Numbered from the stretch's first letter, positions 26,396-36,097 are shown. The stretch: 47,362 nt of DNA from Snodgrassella sp. (GCA_024103515.1 JAGGIK010000010.1:1-47362); one strand, 5' to 3'. Made by a program: numbers and translations. The notes: generated by a model not told the origin, from the sequence alone.

Positions 26396-27130
26396 ATGTT
26401 ATTGATACCTGCAATTGATCTTAAAAAAGGCAAGTGCGTACGTCTGCAACAAGGGTTGATGGATAAAGCAACTGTGTTTTCAGATGATCCAGCTCAAATG
26501 GCTGAGCACTGGTGTCAGCAAGGTGCACGGCGTCTGCATCTGGTTGATCTTGATGGTGCCTTTTCTGGTAAACCGGAAAATATGAATGCGATCAAATCTA
26601 TTATTAATGCGGTTGGTCAGCGTATACCTATACAGTTAGGCGGAGGCATTCGTAATTTGCAAACGGTAGAGAATTTTTTACGTTTAGGCTTGCATTACGT
26701 GATTATTGGTACAGCAGCGGTCAATAATCCCGAATTTGTAAAGCAAGCATGTGCTGAGTTTCCGGGGAAAATTATTGTTGGTCTAGATGCAAAAGAAGGA
26801 ATGGTTGCTATTAATGGTTGGGCTAAAGTTACTGATTATCAAGTGAAAGATCTAGCCCGGGATTTCGCTGATTTTGGTATTGACAGTATTATTTATACGG
26901 ATATAGGTCGAGATGGCATGATGCAGGGTGTCAATGTTTCTGCCACAGTCAAGCTTGCTCAAGCTGTTCCTATCCCAGTAATTGCTTCGGGAGGGGTTAC
27001 AGATTTAGGTGACATCAAGGCATTACGAACTGCAGCGAATGATGCTGATATCAGTGGTGTAATCGTCGGTCGGGCGATTTATGAGGGGACCATTGATCTG
27101 AAAGAGGCACAGTTGCTGGTAGATGCTTAG
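26396..27130 (+). CDS. hisA: ProFAR isomerase
   Basis: A 244-residue (beta/alpha)8 isomerase in histidine synthesis. Catalytic Asp8 is in [16 protein letters not shown] and the second Asp in [14 protein letters not shown]. The phosphate-binding QLGGGIRN and VIASGGVT motifs are present. It follows hisH by about 40 bases and is followed by a small membrane protein gene before hisF. Confidence 0.97.
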   Translation: MLLIPAIDLKKGKCVRLQQGLMDKATVFSDDPAQMAEHWCQQGARRLHLVDLDGAFSGKPENMNAIKSIINAVGQRIPIQLGGGIRNLQTVENFLRLGLHYVIIGTAAVNNPEFVKQACAEFPGKIIVGLDAKEGMVAINGWAKVTDYQVKDLARDFADFGIDSIIYTDIGRDGMMQGVNVSATVKLAQAVPIPVIASGGVTDLGDIKALRTAANDADISGVIVGRAIYEGTIDLKEAQLLVDA

Positions 27131-27131
27131 G

Positions 27132-27151
27132 AAATTGACTTCTGTCAATTT
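27132..27151. other. Small AT-rich hairpin after hisA
   Basis: Arms AAATTGAC and GTCAATTT with a 4-base loop immediately after the hisA stop. No U-tract follows, so at most a weak pause or mRNA-stability element. Confidence 0.3.
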
Positions 27152-27300
27152 AGCAGTTCTTAATTAAGATTTTGGAATTATTATTATTATTTTTTTTGTA
27201 TCAAAGGCTTGTGTTGGTTTGTATTTGGGAAAACACATATTAATTGGCTATAAAATGGTTAATTAAAATTGCCTGCTTATTTCTCAAGGAAATAATATAG

Positions 27301-27627
27301 ATGTTAAGTATTTTGTTTGCAGTAGTATTGGGTATATGGTTACTTTTTGCGTTTGATCGAGCGAGGCTGGCTTCGGTAGATTCCATTTTATTCATGGTAA
27401 TGGTTATTATTTTGACAAGTGCTATGCATCGATCTTTTCCGGTTGTAGAGAAGACTTGGATGTTACAAAATTTTTTCTTGTGGGTTTATGTGTTTGTAGT
27501 AATATGGTTGTTAGATATTATTTGTTTTAATTTTGTCAACGCATTTATATATGCTGTGATTGTCTCAGCAGGCTGTTATTATGTCCAATCACATGCATTA
27601 AACTGGACTAAATTTATATTAAATTAG
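27301..27627 (+). CDS. Small membrane protein of unknown function within the his cluster
   Basis: A 108-residue hydrophobic protein with about four predicted membrane segments (1-19, 28-40, 54-80, 82-97). AAGGAA lies nine bases before the ATG, and it ends about 30 bases before hisF, so it is likely translated and co-transcribed. Charged residues sit mainly between the first two segments (FDRARLASVD) and in HRSFPVVEKTW. I do not recognise a family. Its position between hisA and hisF says nothing firm about function. Confidence 0.7.
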   Translation: MLSILFAVVLGIWLLFAFDRARLASVDSILFMVMVIILTSAMHRSFPVVEKTWMLQNFFLWVYVFVVIWLLDIICFNFVNAFIYAVIVSAGCYYVQSHALNWTKFILN

Positions 27628-27660
27628 TATGGCTACTAATAAAATCAGAAAGATTATGCT

Positions 27661-28428
27661 ATGGCTTTAGCCAAACGTATTATTCCCTGTCTTGATGTGG
27701 ATAATGGTCGGGTAGTCAAAGGTATTAACTTTATCGCATTGCGTGATGCAGGTGATCCAGTTGAAATTGCACAACGTTATAATGATGAAGGTGCCGATGA
27801 ATTAACTTTTCTGGATATTACAGCCAGTTCTGACAACCGTGATACCATTTTGCATACCATTGAGGCTGTGGCCAGCAAGGTATTTATTCCGTTAACAGTT
27901 GGTGGAGGAATACGCAGTGTAGATGATGTACGTCGTCTACTTAATGCTGGCGCTGATAAAATTTCTATTAATACCGCAGCAGTCAATCGTCCCAATCTGG
28001 TTAAAGAAATCAGTACTTTTTTTGGCAGTCAAGTATTGGTTGTGGCTATTGATGCTAAGGCAACTAATGTCGAAAATACATGCTGGGAGGTATATACTCA
28101 TGGTGGCAGACAAAAAACGGGTCTGGATGCGGTGATATGGGCGCAGACTATGGTACAGCTCGGAGCTGGTGAGCTTTTGCTGACCAGTATGGATCGCGAT
28201 GGAACCAAAAAAGGTTTTAACCTTGCTTTGACCAGAGCAGTCAGTGATGGAGTATCCATACCCGTTATCGCCTCAGGAGGAGTAGGAAATATCAATCATT
28301 TGATTGAGGGCGTGCAATCGGGTCACGCTGATGCGGTGCTGGCTGCCAGCATTTTTCATTTTGGCGAAGTGAGAATTAGCGAGGCTAAGGCAGCAATGTA
28401 CAATGCAGGAATTACTGTACGACTGTAA
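27661..28428 (+). CDS. hisF: Imidazole glycerol phosphate synthase, cyclase subunit
   Basis: A 255-residue (beta/alpha)8 cyclase that uses ammonia from HisH to make imidazoleglycerol phosphate and AICAR. Catalytic Asp11 is in [15 protein letters not shown]; the second catalytic Asp is within VVAIDAK, and LTVGGGIRS and VIASGGVGN bind phosphate. hisI begins about 25 bases later. Confidence 0.97.
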   Translation: MALAKRIIPCLDVDNGRVVKGINFIALRDAGDPVEIAQRYNDEGADELTFLDITASSDNRDTILHTIEAVASKVFIPLTVGGGIRSVDDVRRLLNAGADKISINTAAVNRPNLVKEISTFFGSQVLVVAIDAKATNVENTCWEVYTHGGRQKTGLDAVIWAQTMVQLGAGELLLTSMDRDGTKKGFNLALTRAVSDGVSIPVIASGGVGNINHLIEGVQSGHADAVLAASIFHFGEVRISEAKAAMYNAGITVRL

Positions 28429-28454
28429 TTGGTTTAAATTTTATCTGAGGCAAG

Positions 28455-28868
28455 GTGCAAATTGTGGCTAACGTACTAATGGAAACCATCAATTGGGATA
28501 GTAATGGTTTGGTCTGTGCTGTTGTGCAGGAAAGACATAGTTTACGGATCTTAATGGTTGCATGGATGAATGCTGAAGCTTTGCAACACACAATTGAAAG
28601 TGGTTATGCTCATTACTATAGTCGTTCACGGCGTAAATTGTGGATGAAAGGTGAGCAATCTGGTCACCGGCAAAAAGTATTTGAAATGAGATTGGATTGT
28701 GATGGCGATGCAATCGTATTGTTAGTAGAGCAGCTGGGAGATATAGCTTGTCATACCGGCCATGCTTCTTGTTTTTATCGAATCTATCAGCAGCAAAATT
28801 GGCAAATAGTCGATCCAATAATCAAAAGTGAAGATGAAATATATTCCAGTCAATCTAATGAACAATAA
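28455..28868 (+). CDS. hisI: Phosphoribosyl-AMP cyclohydrolase
   Basis: A 137-residue monofunctional cyclohydrolase opening the purine ring of phosphoribosyl-AMP. The metal sites are visible as DCDGDA and the Cys pair in [17 protein letters not shown] and [18 protein letters not shown] are family hallmarks. The start is uncertain: GTG 28455, GTG 28464 and ATG 28479 are all possible, and GAGG at 28447-28450 favours one of the GTGs. It is followed by hisE as a separate gene (not the fused hisIE of E. coli). Confidence 0.95.
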   Translation: MQIVANVLMETINWDSNGLVCAVVQERHSLRILMVAWMNAEALQHTIESGYAHYYSRSRRKLWMKGEQSGHRQKVFEMRLDCDGDAIVLLVEQLGDIACHTGHASCFYRIYQQQNWQIVDPIIKSEDEIYSSQSNEQ

Positions 28869-28895
28869 ATAACAAAGCGATATGAGAGAAAATTG

Positions 28896-29243
28896 ATGAC
28901 AGAAACATCACTACAAAAAAAAGCAATTACAGTTTTAAACGAATTAACTGATATTATGATGTCGAGACGAAATGCAACACCAGAAAGCTCTTATGTTGCG
29001 CAACTATTGCATGCCGGTGAAGATAAAATTTTAAAGAAAGTAATTGAAGAGGCAGGAGAAGTGTTGATGGCTTCTAAAGATGGAGATAAGGCCCATCTGA
29101 TTAAAGAAGTAGCTGATCTCTGGTTTCATACTATGGTATTGTTGACTTATCATGAGCTTCAGGTAGATGATGTATGTAATGAGTTGCAGCAGCGACAACA
29201 TGTGTCTGGATTGACTGAAAAAGCCAATCGAAAGCCACAGTGA
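28896..29243 (+). CDS. hisE: Phosphoribosyl-ATP pyrophosphatase
   Basis: A 115-residue enzyme removing pyrophosphate from phosphoribosyl-ATP. The MazG-like helices contain KILKKVIEEAGEVLMA and HLIKEVADLWFHTMVLL with the metal-binding Glu/Asp residues. I use ATG 28896, preceded by GAGAG; the TTG three bases earlier is a weaker choice. It is the last his gene, followed by a terminator. Confidence 0.95.
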   Translation: MTETSLQKKAITVLNELTDIMMSRRNATPESSYVAQLLHAGEDKILKKVIEEAGEVLMASKDGDKAHLIKEVADLWFHTMVLLTYHELQVDDVCNELQQRQHVSGLTEKANRKPQ

Positions 29244-29260
29244 TGGTGTTAATCTAAAAT

Positions 29261-29296
29261 ATGCGCTGTTGCTCGTTGCTAACAGGCGCATTTTTT
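29261..29296 (+). terminator. Rho-independent terminator after hisE
   Basis: ATGCGC-TGTT pairs with AACAG-GCGCAT (one bulge) around a 10-base loop, followed by six T residues. It separates the his genes from tatA. Confidence 0.85.
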
Positions 29297-29320
29297 GTTG
29301 TAGAGTTAAAGGATTTAATA

Positions 29321-29521
29321 ATGGGTAGTTTATCAATTTGGCATTGGGCAATGGTTCTACTGATTGTAGTATTGATTTTCGGTACTAAAAAGTTGCGAAA
29401 TGTCGGTAAAGATCTGGGAAATGCTGTCCATGATTTTAAAAAAGGTTTAAATGAAGGTGATAGCGATGGTACCAAAAAAGATGAAATAATTGAGCACCAA
29501 CAAGACGATCGTAAAGCGTAA
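29321..29521 (+). CDS. tatA: Twin-arginine translocase subunit TatA
   Basis: A 66-residue inner-membrane protein that forms the protein-conducting element of the Tat pathway. One membrane helix ([15 protein letters not shown]) is followed by the hinge and amphipathic helix [25 protein letters not shown] and a charged tail. AAAGGA lies before ATG 29321; the longer frame from 29261 runs through the terminator and is not used. It overlaps nothing and leads tatB by 5 bases. Confidence 0.95.
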   Translation: MGSLSIWHWAMVLLIVVLIFGTKKLRNVGKDLGNAVHDFKKGLNEGDSDGTKKDEIIEHQQDDRKA

Positions 29522-29526
29522 ACACA

Positions 29527-29997
29527 ATGTTTGGTTTGGGTTTTAGTGAAATTTTGCTAATAGCAGTTGTGGCATTGGTGGTGCTGGGGCCAGAGAGATT
29601 GCCAAAAGTAGCACACAGTGCTGGATTATGGGTGGGCCGTATTCAAAAATTTATACATAATGTTAAATCTGAATTAAATCAGCAGGCAGGTATCGTTGAG
29701 TTCAAACAAGCTCGTGACAGTATTGAATTAGCTGCCCGTTCGATTGAATCTGATATCAATCGTAATATTGGTAGGCTACGGGATGAAGTAGAATCGCTTA
29801 ACCATCCCATGGCCGCAGATGAGCAAAAGCTTCGTGCTCCAGCGTCACTTTTATCTATCCATGCTAAATATGATTCACACCTTACTGAGATATCATCTAT
29901 ACACCGTGTTTCCTTGCGTCGTCAGGCATTACAACGTAAAAGGGATATGAGACCAAAACGTCAGTTAACGCCAAAGTTGCGTGTACGACGTCATTGA
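29527..29997 (+). CDS. tatB: Twin-arginine translocase subunit TatB
   Basis: A 156-residue protein with the TatB start MFGLGFSEILLIAVVALVVLG, the PERLPK hinge and an amphipathic helix, followed by a long basic C-terminal tail. With TatC it recognises twin-arginine signal peptides. Its stop overlaps the tatC start region, indicating coupled translation. Confidence 0.95.
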   Translation: MFGLGFSEILLIAVVALVVLGPERLPKVAHSAGLWVGRIQKFIHNVKSELNQQAGIVEFKQARDSIELAARSIESDINRNIGRLRDEVESLNHPMAADEQKLRAPASLLSIHAKYDSHLTEISSIHRVSLRRQALQRKRDMRPKRQLTPKLRVRRH

Positions 29998-30773
29998 TGG
30001 GTTATGTAGTTATGCCGCTTGATGAAAATGCTGAACTGTCTTTAATCGACCATTTATTGGAACTGCGTCGCCGTTTACTTTGGGTATTAGGCATTTGGCT
30101 ATTGTGTTTTGTCATTATGGTTCCTTTCGCTCAGAAAATTTATACTTTCATTGCAGAACCATTGCTGGTGAATTTGCCGGCAGATACTCATATGATTGCT
30201 ACCGAGGTCATTGCGCCTTTTTTTGTTCCAATTAAGGTAACTTTAATGGCTTCGTTTCTACTGACCTTACCGCATAGTTTATTTCAAATCTGGGCATTTG
30301 TTGCGCCTGGTCTATACCGACATGAAAAACGGTTAATTTTGCCATTGCTGATAGCCAGTGTTTTGCTGTTTGTATTAGGAATGGCTTTTGCTTATTTTTT
30401 GGTGTTTCCGATTATTTTCAAATTCCTGACCGAAATAACGCCGGCGGGCGTCAGTATGGCTACAGATATTGATAAATATTTGTCATTCGTACTGGGTTTG
30501 TTTGTGGCTTTTGGCGTGACGTTTGAAGTGCCTGTTTTGGTTATTTTGCTTAATCGAATGGGAGTAGTGTCTGTAGAGCAACTTAAACGAGTTCGTTCTT
30601 ATATCGTTGTAGGCGCTTTTGTGGTTGCTGCAATAGTAACCCCTCCTGATGTATTATCACAAACTTTATTGGCAATTCCTTTAATACTGCTATATGAGAT
30701 CGGTATTGTCGCTTGCCGTTGTCTGGGTCAGAGCAGTAAACAGCATTCATCGATTGCTGTCAGATCGGATTGA
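29997..30773 (+). CDS. tatC: Twin-arginine translocase subunit TatC
   Basis: A 258-residue six-helix membrane protein. The cytoplasmic N-terminus LIDHLLELRRRLLW, the loop with FVAPGLYRHEKR, the Phe/Glu region FGVTFEVPVLVILL and VVAAIVTPPD are TatC hallmarks. ATG 29997 shares its A with the tatB stop (TGATG); ATG 30012 (MPLDENAEL) is an alternative with GATGGG upstream. The order tatA-tatB-tatC makes a complete translocase. Confidence 0.95.
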   Translation: MGYVVMPLDENAELSLIDHLLELRRRLLWVLGIWLLCFVIMVPFAQKIYTFIAEPLLVNLPADTHMIATEVIAPFFVPIKVTLMASFLLTLPHSLFQIWAFVAPGLYRHEKRLILPLLIASVLLFVLGMAFAYFLVFPIIFKFLTEITPAGVSMATDIDKYLSFVLGLFVAFGVTFEVPVLVILLNRMGVVSVEQLKRVRSYIVVGAFVVAAIVTPPDVLSQTLLAIPLILLYEIGIVACRCLGQSSKQHSSIAVRSD

Positions 30774-30808
30774 GACTAAATTAATAATTTTACCTAGCAT
30801 GGTTATTT

Positions 30809-30840
30809 CAGGCTGTCTGAATGCTTCGGACAGCCTGTTT
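30809..30840 (+). terminator. DUS-like terminator after tatC
   Basis: Perfect 9-bp stem CAGGCTGTC/GACAGCCTG with an 11-base loop, then TTT. The left arm and loop contain AGGCTGTCTGAA, one base away from two known Neisseriaceae uptake-sequence dialects as I recall them. Confidence 0.75.
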
Positions 30841-30887
30841 GTGATGGTATACCTGCTCTAAATAAACCATCAATTGTTGGAGAATAT

Positions 30888-32699
30888 ATGAATCAGCATA
30901 AACTTGATTCGAAACCATTCACGAATTGTTCATCTGCCAATATTATCTGGTGGGCAGGTATGCTTGCCATATGTATTGTGCCATTTATGTCAAGTTGGCG
31001 TGTTGGTACTTTATCCAGTTTTTATCTGGATGCAGGAACATTATTTTTTGCTATTGGGCTATTTGGTCTGACCATATTGACTCAGAAAACTCGTATAAGA
31101 TTACCTGCTGCAACAATTGGATTAATATTGCTGGCCATATTACTGATGCTGCAAGCCAGAATTATTAGGCTGCCTTATGTGAGTCAATCTGATTTAACTG
31201 CATTAGTTTTTATTCTTTTTGCTGCGCTTGCATGGTCAGCCCGAGCATGGGTTGTCAGAATTGGTCAAACTGAGGCTGTTACGATTTTGGCTTTTGCATT
31301 AGTGATTGGTGTACTGTTGCAGACTATTGTTTGTGCGTTGCAATTTGTTGGAGTGGCTGGATCCATACCCGGTGTACTGCCGGGACCGGGTAACTATTAT
31401 ATTTATGGGCAGCTAGCACAGCGTAACCATCTTGGTCATTATCTGATGTGGGGTGTGCTAGCTCTGTGCTTTTTGTGGCATCAGCGTCGGTTATCAGCTT
31501 GGCTTGCAATACCCTTACTGATCTGGTTTACGGGTGTGATGGGTTTGATCGGTTCACGTACAATTATCGTATATGTTGTGGTGATTGGTTTTTCCTTGTT
31601 ATTTTGGCGCATTCATGCGGGGAAGTCTTCAACTAGGCTATTGATAATGCTGGCTGGTGGAATCGTATTGGTTTTGCTGTTTCAATTAATACTCAGCCCT
31701 TTGTTTGAATGGTTATGGCACATTAGCTTTCAATCTGGTACCTCACGGCTAGAGCAAGGAGGATTTGTACAGTCTGGTCGGCAGATGGAATGGCATAAAG
31801 CATGGTTGATTTTTAAAAGTGCCCCTTGGTTTGGCTATGGTTGGGGAAGTTATTCTTATCAGGGGTTTGCCATAGAAAATGTTTACCCGTTAGGTTTTCG
31901 GGAATATGAAACTTCTGTCTTATTTACTCATTGTCATAACCTGATCTTGCAACTTTTGGCTGAAACAGGTTTGGTCGGATTTTTTATTGTTGTTGGCAAT
32001 TTTATTTATACAATCTGGCCATACTTTCGAAGAGAATTTAATCCAGCATCTATATTACTGGTCAGCCTGATTTTGGTTTCACTTTGCCATAGTATGCTGG
32101 AGTATCCGTTGTGGTATGGCTATTTTCTGGCCGTTTTTGTTTTGTGTATTTCGTTGACACCTGTGTCTGAGAAACAACAAACTGCCCATGCTCAACCACT
32201 TTGCAATAAAACTAAGCTGTTTTTGGGGATTGTAGCGTTATTAACTATGGCTCTGCTATTTTGGCAAATGATTTTGTACCAGCAATTTATTCTGGTTCGC
32301 GCCAATAAATCATTACCACGCACAGAACAGATAGTACGTATGCAGCATTTACGTAAACGTATGTATTTTATGCGCTATTACATAGACATGGCCATTATTG
32401 AACAACTTAATGCACAATATCCTGACTTACCTTCCTGGGGCAAACAGGCAGCTTTGTTAACAGGCAGATATCGTCCGTACTCCAATACGATTGTACGCGG
32501 GTTTTATTTGTCACAGGAAGATAAAATTGCTGAGGCGAAGCAGTGGTTCGATCATGTAAGTTATTACTATCCGAATACACTGCCCGAATTGTTGAAAAAA
32601 GTTAATCAACAGCCTAAAACTGTGGTGATGAAACCACATTTACAGCAATTATGTGACCGATTTAATAGACAAAAACCACAGTCATTCAAATGTATGTGA
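30888..32699 (+). CDS. pglL: PglL-type protein O-oligosaccharyltransferase
   Basis: A 603-residue inner-membrane enzyme that moves an undecaprenyl-linked glycan to pilin and other periplasmic proteins. It matches Neisseria PglL/PglO along its length: about a dozen membrane segments, GQLAQRNHLGHYLMWG, GWGSYSYQ, the Wzy_C loop LFTHCHNLILQLLAETG with the essential His region, and CHSMLEYPLWYGYFL. The C-terminal soluble part (RYRPYSNT, IAEAKQWFDHVSYYYPN) also matches. GGAG precedes the ATG. It is a single gene flanked by terminator and misR. WaaL/Wzy ligases share the domain, but the soluble C-terminus favours PglL. Confidence 0.9.
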   Translation: MNQHKLDSKPFTNCSSANIIWWAGMLAICIVPFMSSWRVGTLSSFYLDAGTLFFAIGLFGLTILTQKTRIRLPAATIGLILLAILLMLQARIIRLPYVSQSDLTALVFILFAALAWSARAWVVRIGQTEAVTILAFALVIGVLLQTIVCALQFVGVAGSIPGVLPGPGNYYIYGQLAQRNHLGHYLMWGVLALCFLWHQRRLSAWLAIPLLIWFTGVMGLIGSRTIIVYVVVIGFSLLFWRIHAGKSSTRLLIMLAGGIVLVLLFQLILSPLFEWLWHISFQSGTSRLEQGGFVQSGRQMEWHKAWLIFKSAPWFGYGWGSYSYQGFAIENVYPLGFREYETSVLFTHCHNLILQLLAETGLVGFFIVVGNFIYTIWPYFRREFNPASILLVSLILVSLCHSMLEYPLWYGYFLAVFVLCISLTPVSEKQQTAHAQPLCNKTKLFLGIVALLTMALLFWQMILYQQFILVRANKSLPRTEQIVRMQHLRKRMYFMRYYIDMAIIEQLNAQYPDLPSWGKQAALLTGRYRPYSNTIVRGFYLSQEDKIAEAKQWFDHVSYYYPNTLPELLKKVNQQPKTVVMKPHLQQLCDRFNRQKPQSFKCM

Positions 32700-32861
32700 T
32701 TGGCAATATGATTGTTTAACATTGTGGTTTTTAATGAAAAAATTAGCAAAAGCGGCTCCAATGTAAAGATAAATTTTGCTTACATGTTAAGATATAAACC
32801 GTAAATTGAGTTAAAAACTTGTATTGAATACAGACCTTATACTTCCATTGAGGAGGATGAT

Positions 32862-33545
32862 ATGAATCGTGTACTTTTGATTGATGACGATAACTTATTG
32901 ACAGAATTGTTAACTGAGTATTTGACAGCCGAAGGGCTGGAGGTAAGTAGTGTAGCCGATGGTGAAACTGGTGTTAAAGATATTTTGTCCGGGCAGTATG
33001 ATGTAGTAGTGCTGGATTCTATGATGCCGAAGATGAATGGTCTGGATGTGTTGAAAACGGTACGTGTTCAAAGCAAAATCCCAATTATTATGCTGACTGC
33101 TAAGGGTGATGATATTGATCGAATTATAGGTTTGGAAATGGGAGCAGATGATTATGTGCCCAAGCCATGTCAGCCACGTGAATTGTTAGCACGTATTAAT
33201 GCTATTTTACGCCGTACTCATCAAAGTCACGACAATGACCAAAATGGGATTCCTAATAGTATTGCTGCCAGTGGTGTGGTTCTTTATCCAGCCAAACGTC
33301 AGGTAACTATTGAAGATGAACCGTTAGAACTGACCAGTACCGAATTTAATCTGCTAGAAGTTTTGATGCGTCATGCAGGTCAAGTTGTGAGTAAAGAAAC
33401 CTTGTCATTGGAAGCACTGGATCGGAAACTAGCCAAATTTGATCGTAGTATTGACGTTCATATTTCTAGTATCCGGCATAAATTGGGTAATGCAAGCCTG
33501 ATCCAAACAGTACGCGGACTTGGTTATTTGTTTGTTAAAAATTAA
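32862..33545 (+). CDS. misR: OmpR-family response regulator, MisR/CpxR type
   Basis: A 227-residue regulator. The receiver domain has Asp52 (VLDSMMPKMNG) and Lys101 (YVPKPCQPRE); a winged-helix domain follows (ELTSTEFNLLEVLMRHAGQVVSKETL and DVHISSIRHKLG). It is close to Neisseria MisR over the whole length. A very good GAGGAGG lies before the ATG. In Neisseria the pair responds to envelope stress; that role is inferred here. misS follows after a perfect palindrome. Confidence 0.9.
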   Translation: MNRVLLIDDDNLLTELLTEYLTAEGLEVSSVADGETGVKDILSGQYDVVVLDSMMPKMNGLDVLKTVRVQSKIPIIMLTAKGDDIDRIIGLEMGADDYVPKPCQPRELLARINAILRRTHQSHDNDQNGIPNSIAASGVVLYPAKRQVTIEDEPLELTSTEFNLLEVLMRHAGQVVSKETLSLEALDRKLAKFDRSIDVHISSIRHKLGNASLIQTVRGLGYLFVKN

Positions 33546-33554
33546 ACGGATATA

Positions 33555-33576
33555 CAGGCTGTTAATTAACAGCCTG
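33555..33576 (+). terminator. Perfect 22-base palindrome between misR and misS
   Basis: CAGGCTGTTAA is directly followed by its reverse complement TTAACAGCCTG, then TTTT at 33577-33580. It looks like a rho-independent terminator or attenuator and lies only about nine bases before the misS ATG. The arms share CAGGCTGT with the other DUS-like terminators here. Confidence 0.7.
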
Positions 33577-33585
33577 TTTTGATTT

Positions 33586-34989
33586 ATGAAACTGTTTCCA
33601 CGTATTTTTGCAACATTTTGTGCTGTAATTGTCTGTGCTATCTTTGTGGCCAGTTCTTCTTTCTGGCTAGTGCAAAATACTTTAGCCGAAACAAGGTTTA
33701 AGCAGCAGCGGAATTTTGAAGAAAATTTATTAAGTAGTACCATGCAGGCCTTTCATCGACATGGTGATACGGGTGTACGAGAACAATTAATACAATGGGG
33801 TAACAACCCTGGTGGTGAGAACCTATATGTTATCGCTTTAGATAATAAAAATGATGTCTTGGGTCGGCCGATCGATCCTGATGAAATCGATAAAGCACGT
33901 AAATTTGCGCAGTCGAATCCTAATTCTAAGTTAGTAAAAATTGGATTTAGTAATTTGGGTGAAGAGTATCTGTTTATGATTCGTGGTTGGAATTATGAAC
34001 GTACCCCCAGACCGCCTAGTCCGTTTTTTATACCCGGTTTGCCAATTGCCCCTGTTTGGCATGAATTTATCATCCTCAGCTTTATAATTGTAGTTGGCTT
34101 GCTGACCGCATATATTTTGGCCAACAATATTACTCAGCCAATACGGGTACTGTGGCGGGGTATGGATCGTCTGGCGCATGGAAATTTACAAACCCGCGTT
34201 TCGCATCAATTGTCTGAACGTCGCGATGAGCTGTATTCGCTAGCAGTACAATTTGATAATATGGCTGATAAATTACAGAAATTGGTAGAAAAAGAACGTC
34301 ACTTGCTCCACCATGTTTCTCATGAGATGCGATCTCCATTGGCGCGGATGCAAGCGATTATCGGGCTTATCCATGTTCAGCCTCAGAAGCAGGAGCAACA
34401 TTTGCAGCGCCTGGAAAGTGAATTAGGACGAATGGATTTGCTGGTGGGTGAACTTTTAACCCTGTCACGTCTAGAAACTTCTGATTTGCCGATTACTTTG
34501 GAACCTTTGGCTTTAGTGCCATTGATCAAACAAATAGTCGAAGATAATCAGGCTGTGGCCATGCAACATGAGCAAACGTTGTATTGGGAGTGCGAAATTC
34601 CGGAAGATACGATAGTTGAAGCGAATGAAAGCTATTTATATCGCGCTTTTGATAACGTAATTCGCAACGCTATTAATTACAGCCCTAACGGTAGCAATAT
34701 CAGGGTTCATATGTATGATGCCGGTAAATCATATTGGCAAATCGATGTATCTGATAATGGTCCTGGGGTTGCAGAAAATCAATTACCACATATATTTACT
34801 GCATTTTACCGGGCTGATAGCAGTGCTAATAAACCGGGTACTGGACTGGGGTTGGCCTTAACCAAGCATATTATGGATAGACATCATGGTCGTATTTTGG
34901 CAGAAAATCTGCAACCAAATGGTTTGATCATGCATTTTCTGTTACCTAAATTTATCCCGAGTAAAAACAAAATACGACAGAAAATATAA
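33586..34989 (+). CDS. misS: Sensor histidine kinase, MisS/CpxA type
   Basis: A 467-residue membrane kinase with two membrane helices (about 5-27 and 156-178) bracketing a periplasmic domain, a HAMP linker (NITQPIRVLWRGMDRLAHG), HisKA with phospho-acceptor His in LHHVSHEMRSPLARM, and an ATPase domain (NVIRNAINYS, DNGPGV, GTGLGLAL). It is partnered with misR. The start ATG lacks a Shine-Dalgarno sequence, and the terminator-like palindrome lies just before it, so its expression may be lower than that of misR. Confidence 0.9.
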   Translation: MKLFPRIFATFCAVIVCAIFVASSSFWLVQNTLAETRFKQQRNFEENLLSSTMQAFHRHGDTGVREQLIQWGNNPGGENLYVIALDNKNDVLGRPIDPDEIDKARKFAQSNPNSKLVKIGFSNLGEEYLFMIRGWNYERTPRPPSPFFIPGLPIAPVWHEFIILSFIIVVGLLTAYILANNITQPIRVLWRGMDRLAHGNLQTRVSHQLSERRDELYSLAVQFDNMADKLQKLVEKERHLLHHVSHEMRSPLARMQAIIGLIHVQPQKQEQHLQRLESELGRMDLLVGELLTLSRLETSDLPITLEPLALVPLIKQIVEDNQAVAMQHEQTLYWECEIPEDTIVEANESYLYRAFDNVIRNAINYSPNGSNIRVHMYDAGKSYWQIDVSDNGPGVAENQLPHIFTAFYRADSSANKPGTGLGLALTKHIMDRHHGRILAENLQPNGLIMHFLLPKFIPSKNKIRQKI

Positions 34990-35010
34990 TATTCAAGGTT
35001 AGAGTGTCAG

Positions 35011-35045
35011 AACCGGGTGAATATTGAAATATTTTCATCCGGTTT
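35011..35045 (+). terminator. Terminator after misS
   Basis: AACCGG at 35011-35016 pairs with CCGGTT ending at 35044, with an inner TGAA/TTCA pairing and T-rich sequence after. engB converges from the right, so it may serve both genes. Confidence 0.6.
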
Positions 35046-35233
35046 ATTATTGGTGCCTTATTTCTGCTCGAATTGTACAAGTGTGCATATTGAAATTAGC
35101 ACTGTTTACACAGTGAATAATTTAGAATAAATCTTTATTTAGATCCGAATTAAGAAAATATACAATTGTATATTTAAACGTAAAGTCTAGTTTGTCGCAG
35201 GAATAGAAAAAGGTTTGCAATGGATTAATCAGT

Positions 35234-35872
35234 TCAGTTTGGTAATGATGCTTCGCTGGATGTTTGCTTCGTATCATGTTGGCTAAACCATTCTGAAACA
35301 ATCTGATTGACTTCGTCTATACCTTGTTTTTTCAAACTGGAAAACAACTGTGCAGTTACTTGCTGACGGGCAATATAAGGCTGGAGCATCTTTTTAACTA
35401 AAACCAAGGTTTTGATCTGCTCATTCTTGGAAAGTTTATCTGACTTGGATAATAAAATATGAACAGGTTGCTTAGTGACCGCAAAAAAATCTAACATCCT
35501 TTTATCTAACTCTTTGAGTGGGTGGCGTATGTCCATGATCAGAATCAACCCAATCAGCTGCGAGCGTGTTTGTAAATAATTGCCTAGCAATGTGAACCAA
35601 TGTTTGCGCACCGCTTCTGGAACCTGCGCATAACCATAACCCGGTAAATCAACCATAAATCGCCCATTTGCCAGCTCAAAAAAATTGATATGCTGGGTAC
35701 GACCAGGTGTTTTGGAGACATAAGCCAAGCGGGCATGATTGGTTAATGTATTAATTGCACTCGATTTTCCGGCGTTACTGCGGCCGACAAAAGCGATTTC
35801 GGCAGGGGTAGTTGGCAAATCTTTTAAATGATTAACAGTGGTATAAAACTGAGCGTGATGAAACAGATTCAT
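35234..35872 (-). CDS. engB: Ribosome biogenesis GTPase EngB/YsxC
   Basis: A 212-residue GTPase for 50S subunit assembly. G1 is [10 protein letters not shown]3 DLPGYG and G4 SKSD (in [13 protein letters not shown]); the N-terminus [12 protein letters not shown] and [12 protein letters not shown] closely match Neisseria EngB. No strong Shine-Dalgarno sequence precedes the ATG, but the start gives the family N-terminus. It is convergent with misS and divergent from the TerC gene. Confidence 0.95.
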   Translation of the reverse strand: MNLFHHAQFYTTVNHLKDLPTTPAEIAFVGRSNAGKSSAINTLTNHARLAYVSKTPGRTQHINFFELANGRFMVDLPGYGYAQVPEAVRKHWFTLLGNYLQTRSQLIGLILIMDIRHPLKELDKRMLDFFAVTKQPVHILLSKSDKLSKNEQIKTLVLVKKMLQPYIARQQVTAQLFSSLKKQGIDEVNQIVSEWFSQHDTKQTSSEASLPN

Positions 35873-36097
35873 GAATAACTAAATTTTAGGGTAATAAAAA
35901 TTAGCAGCATACCATGGTTTTGCTTTAAACCTGAGCTTTCTGTAATAATACTGCGTGCAGATGTTGTCAAACATGCTTGATTTTTTAATGCAGACTGTTA
36001 AACTTAACCTATAAAATGAATTAACTTTAAGGAAAATTTCAGATGGAAGACGATGTCTCGAGTGGTAAAATATATGTAGACGTGTTTTTCTCTGAAT

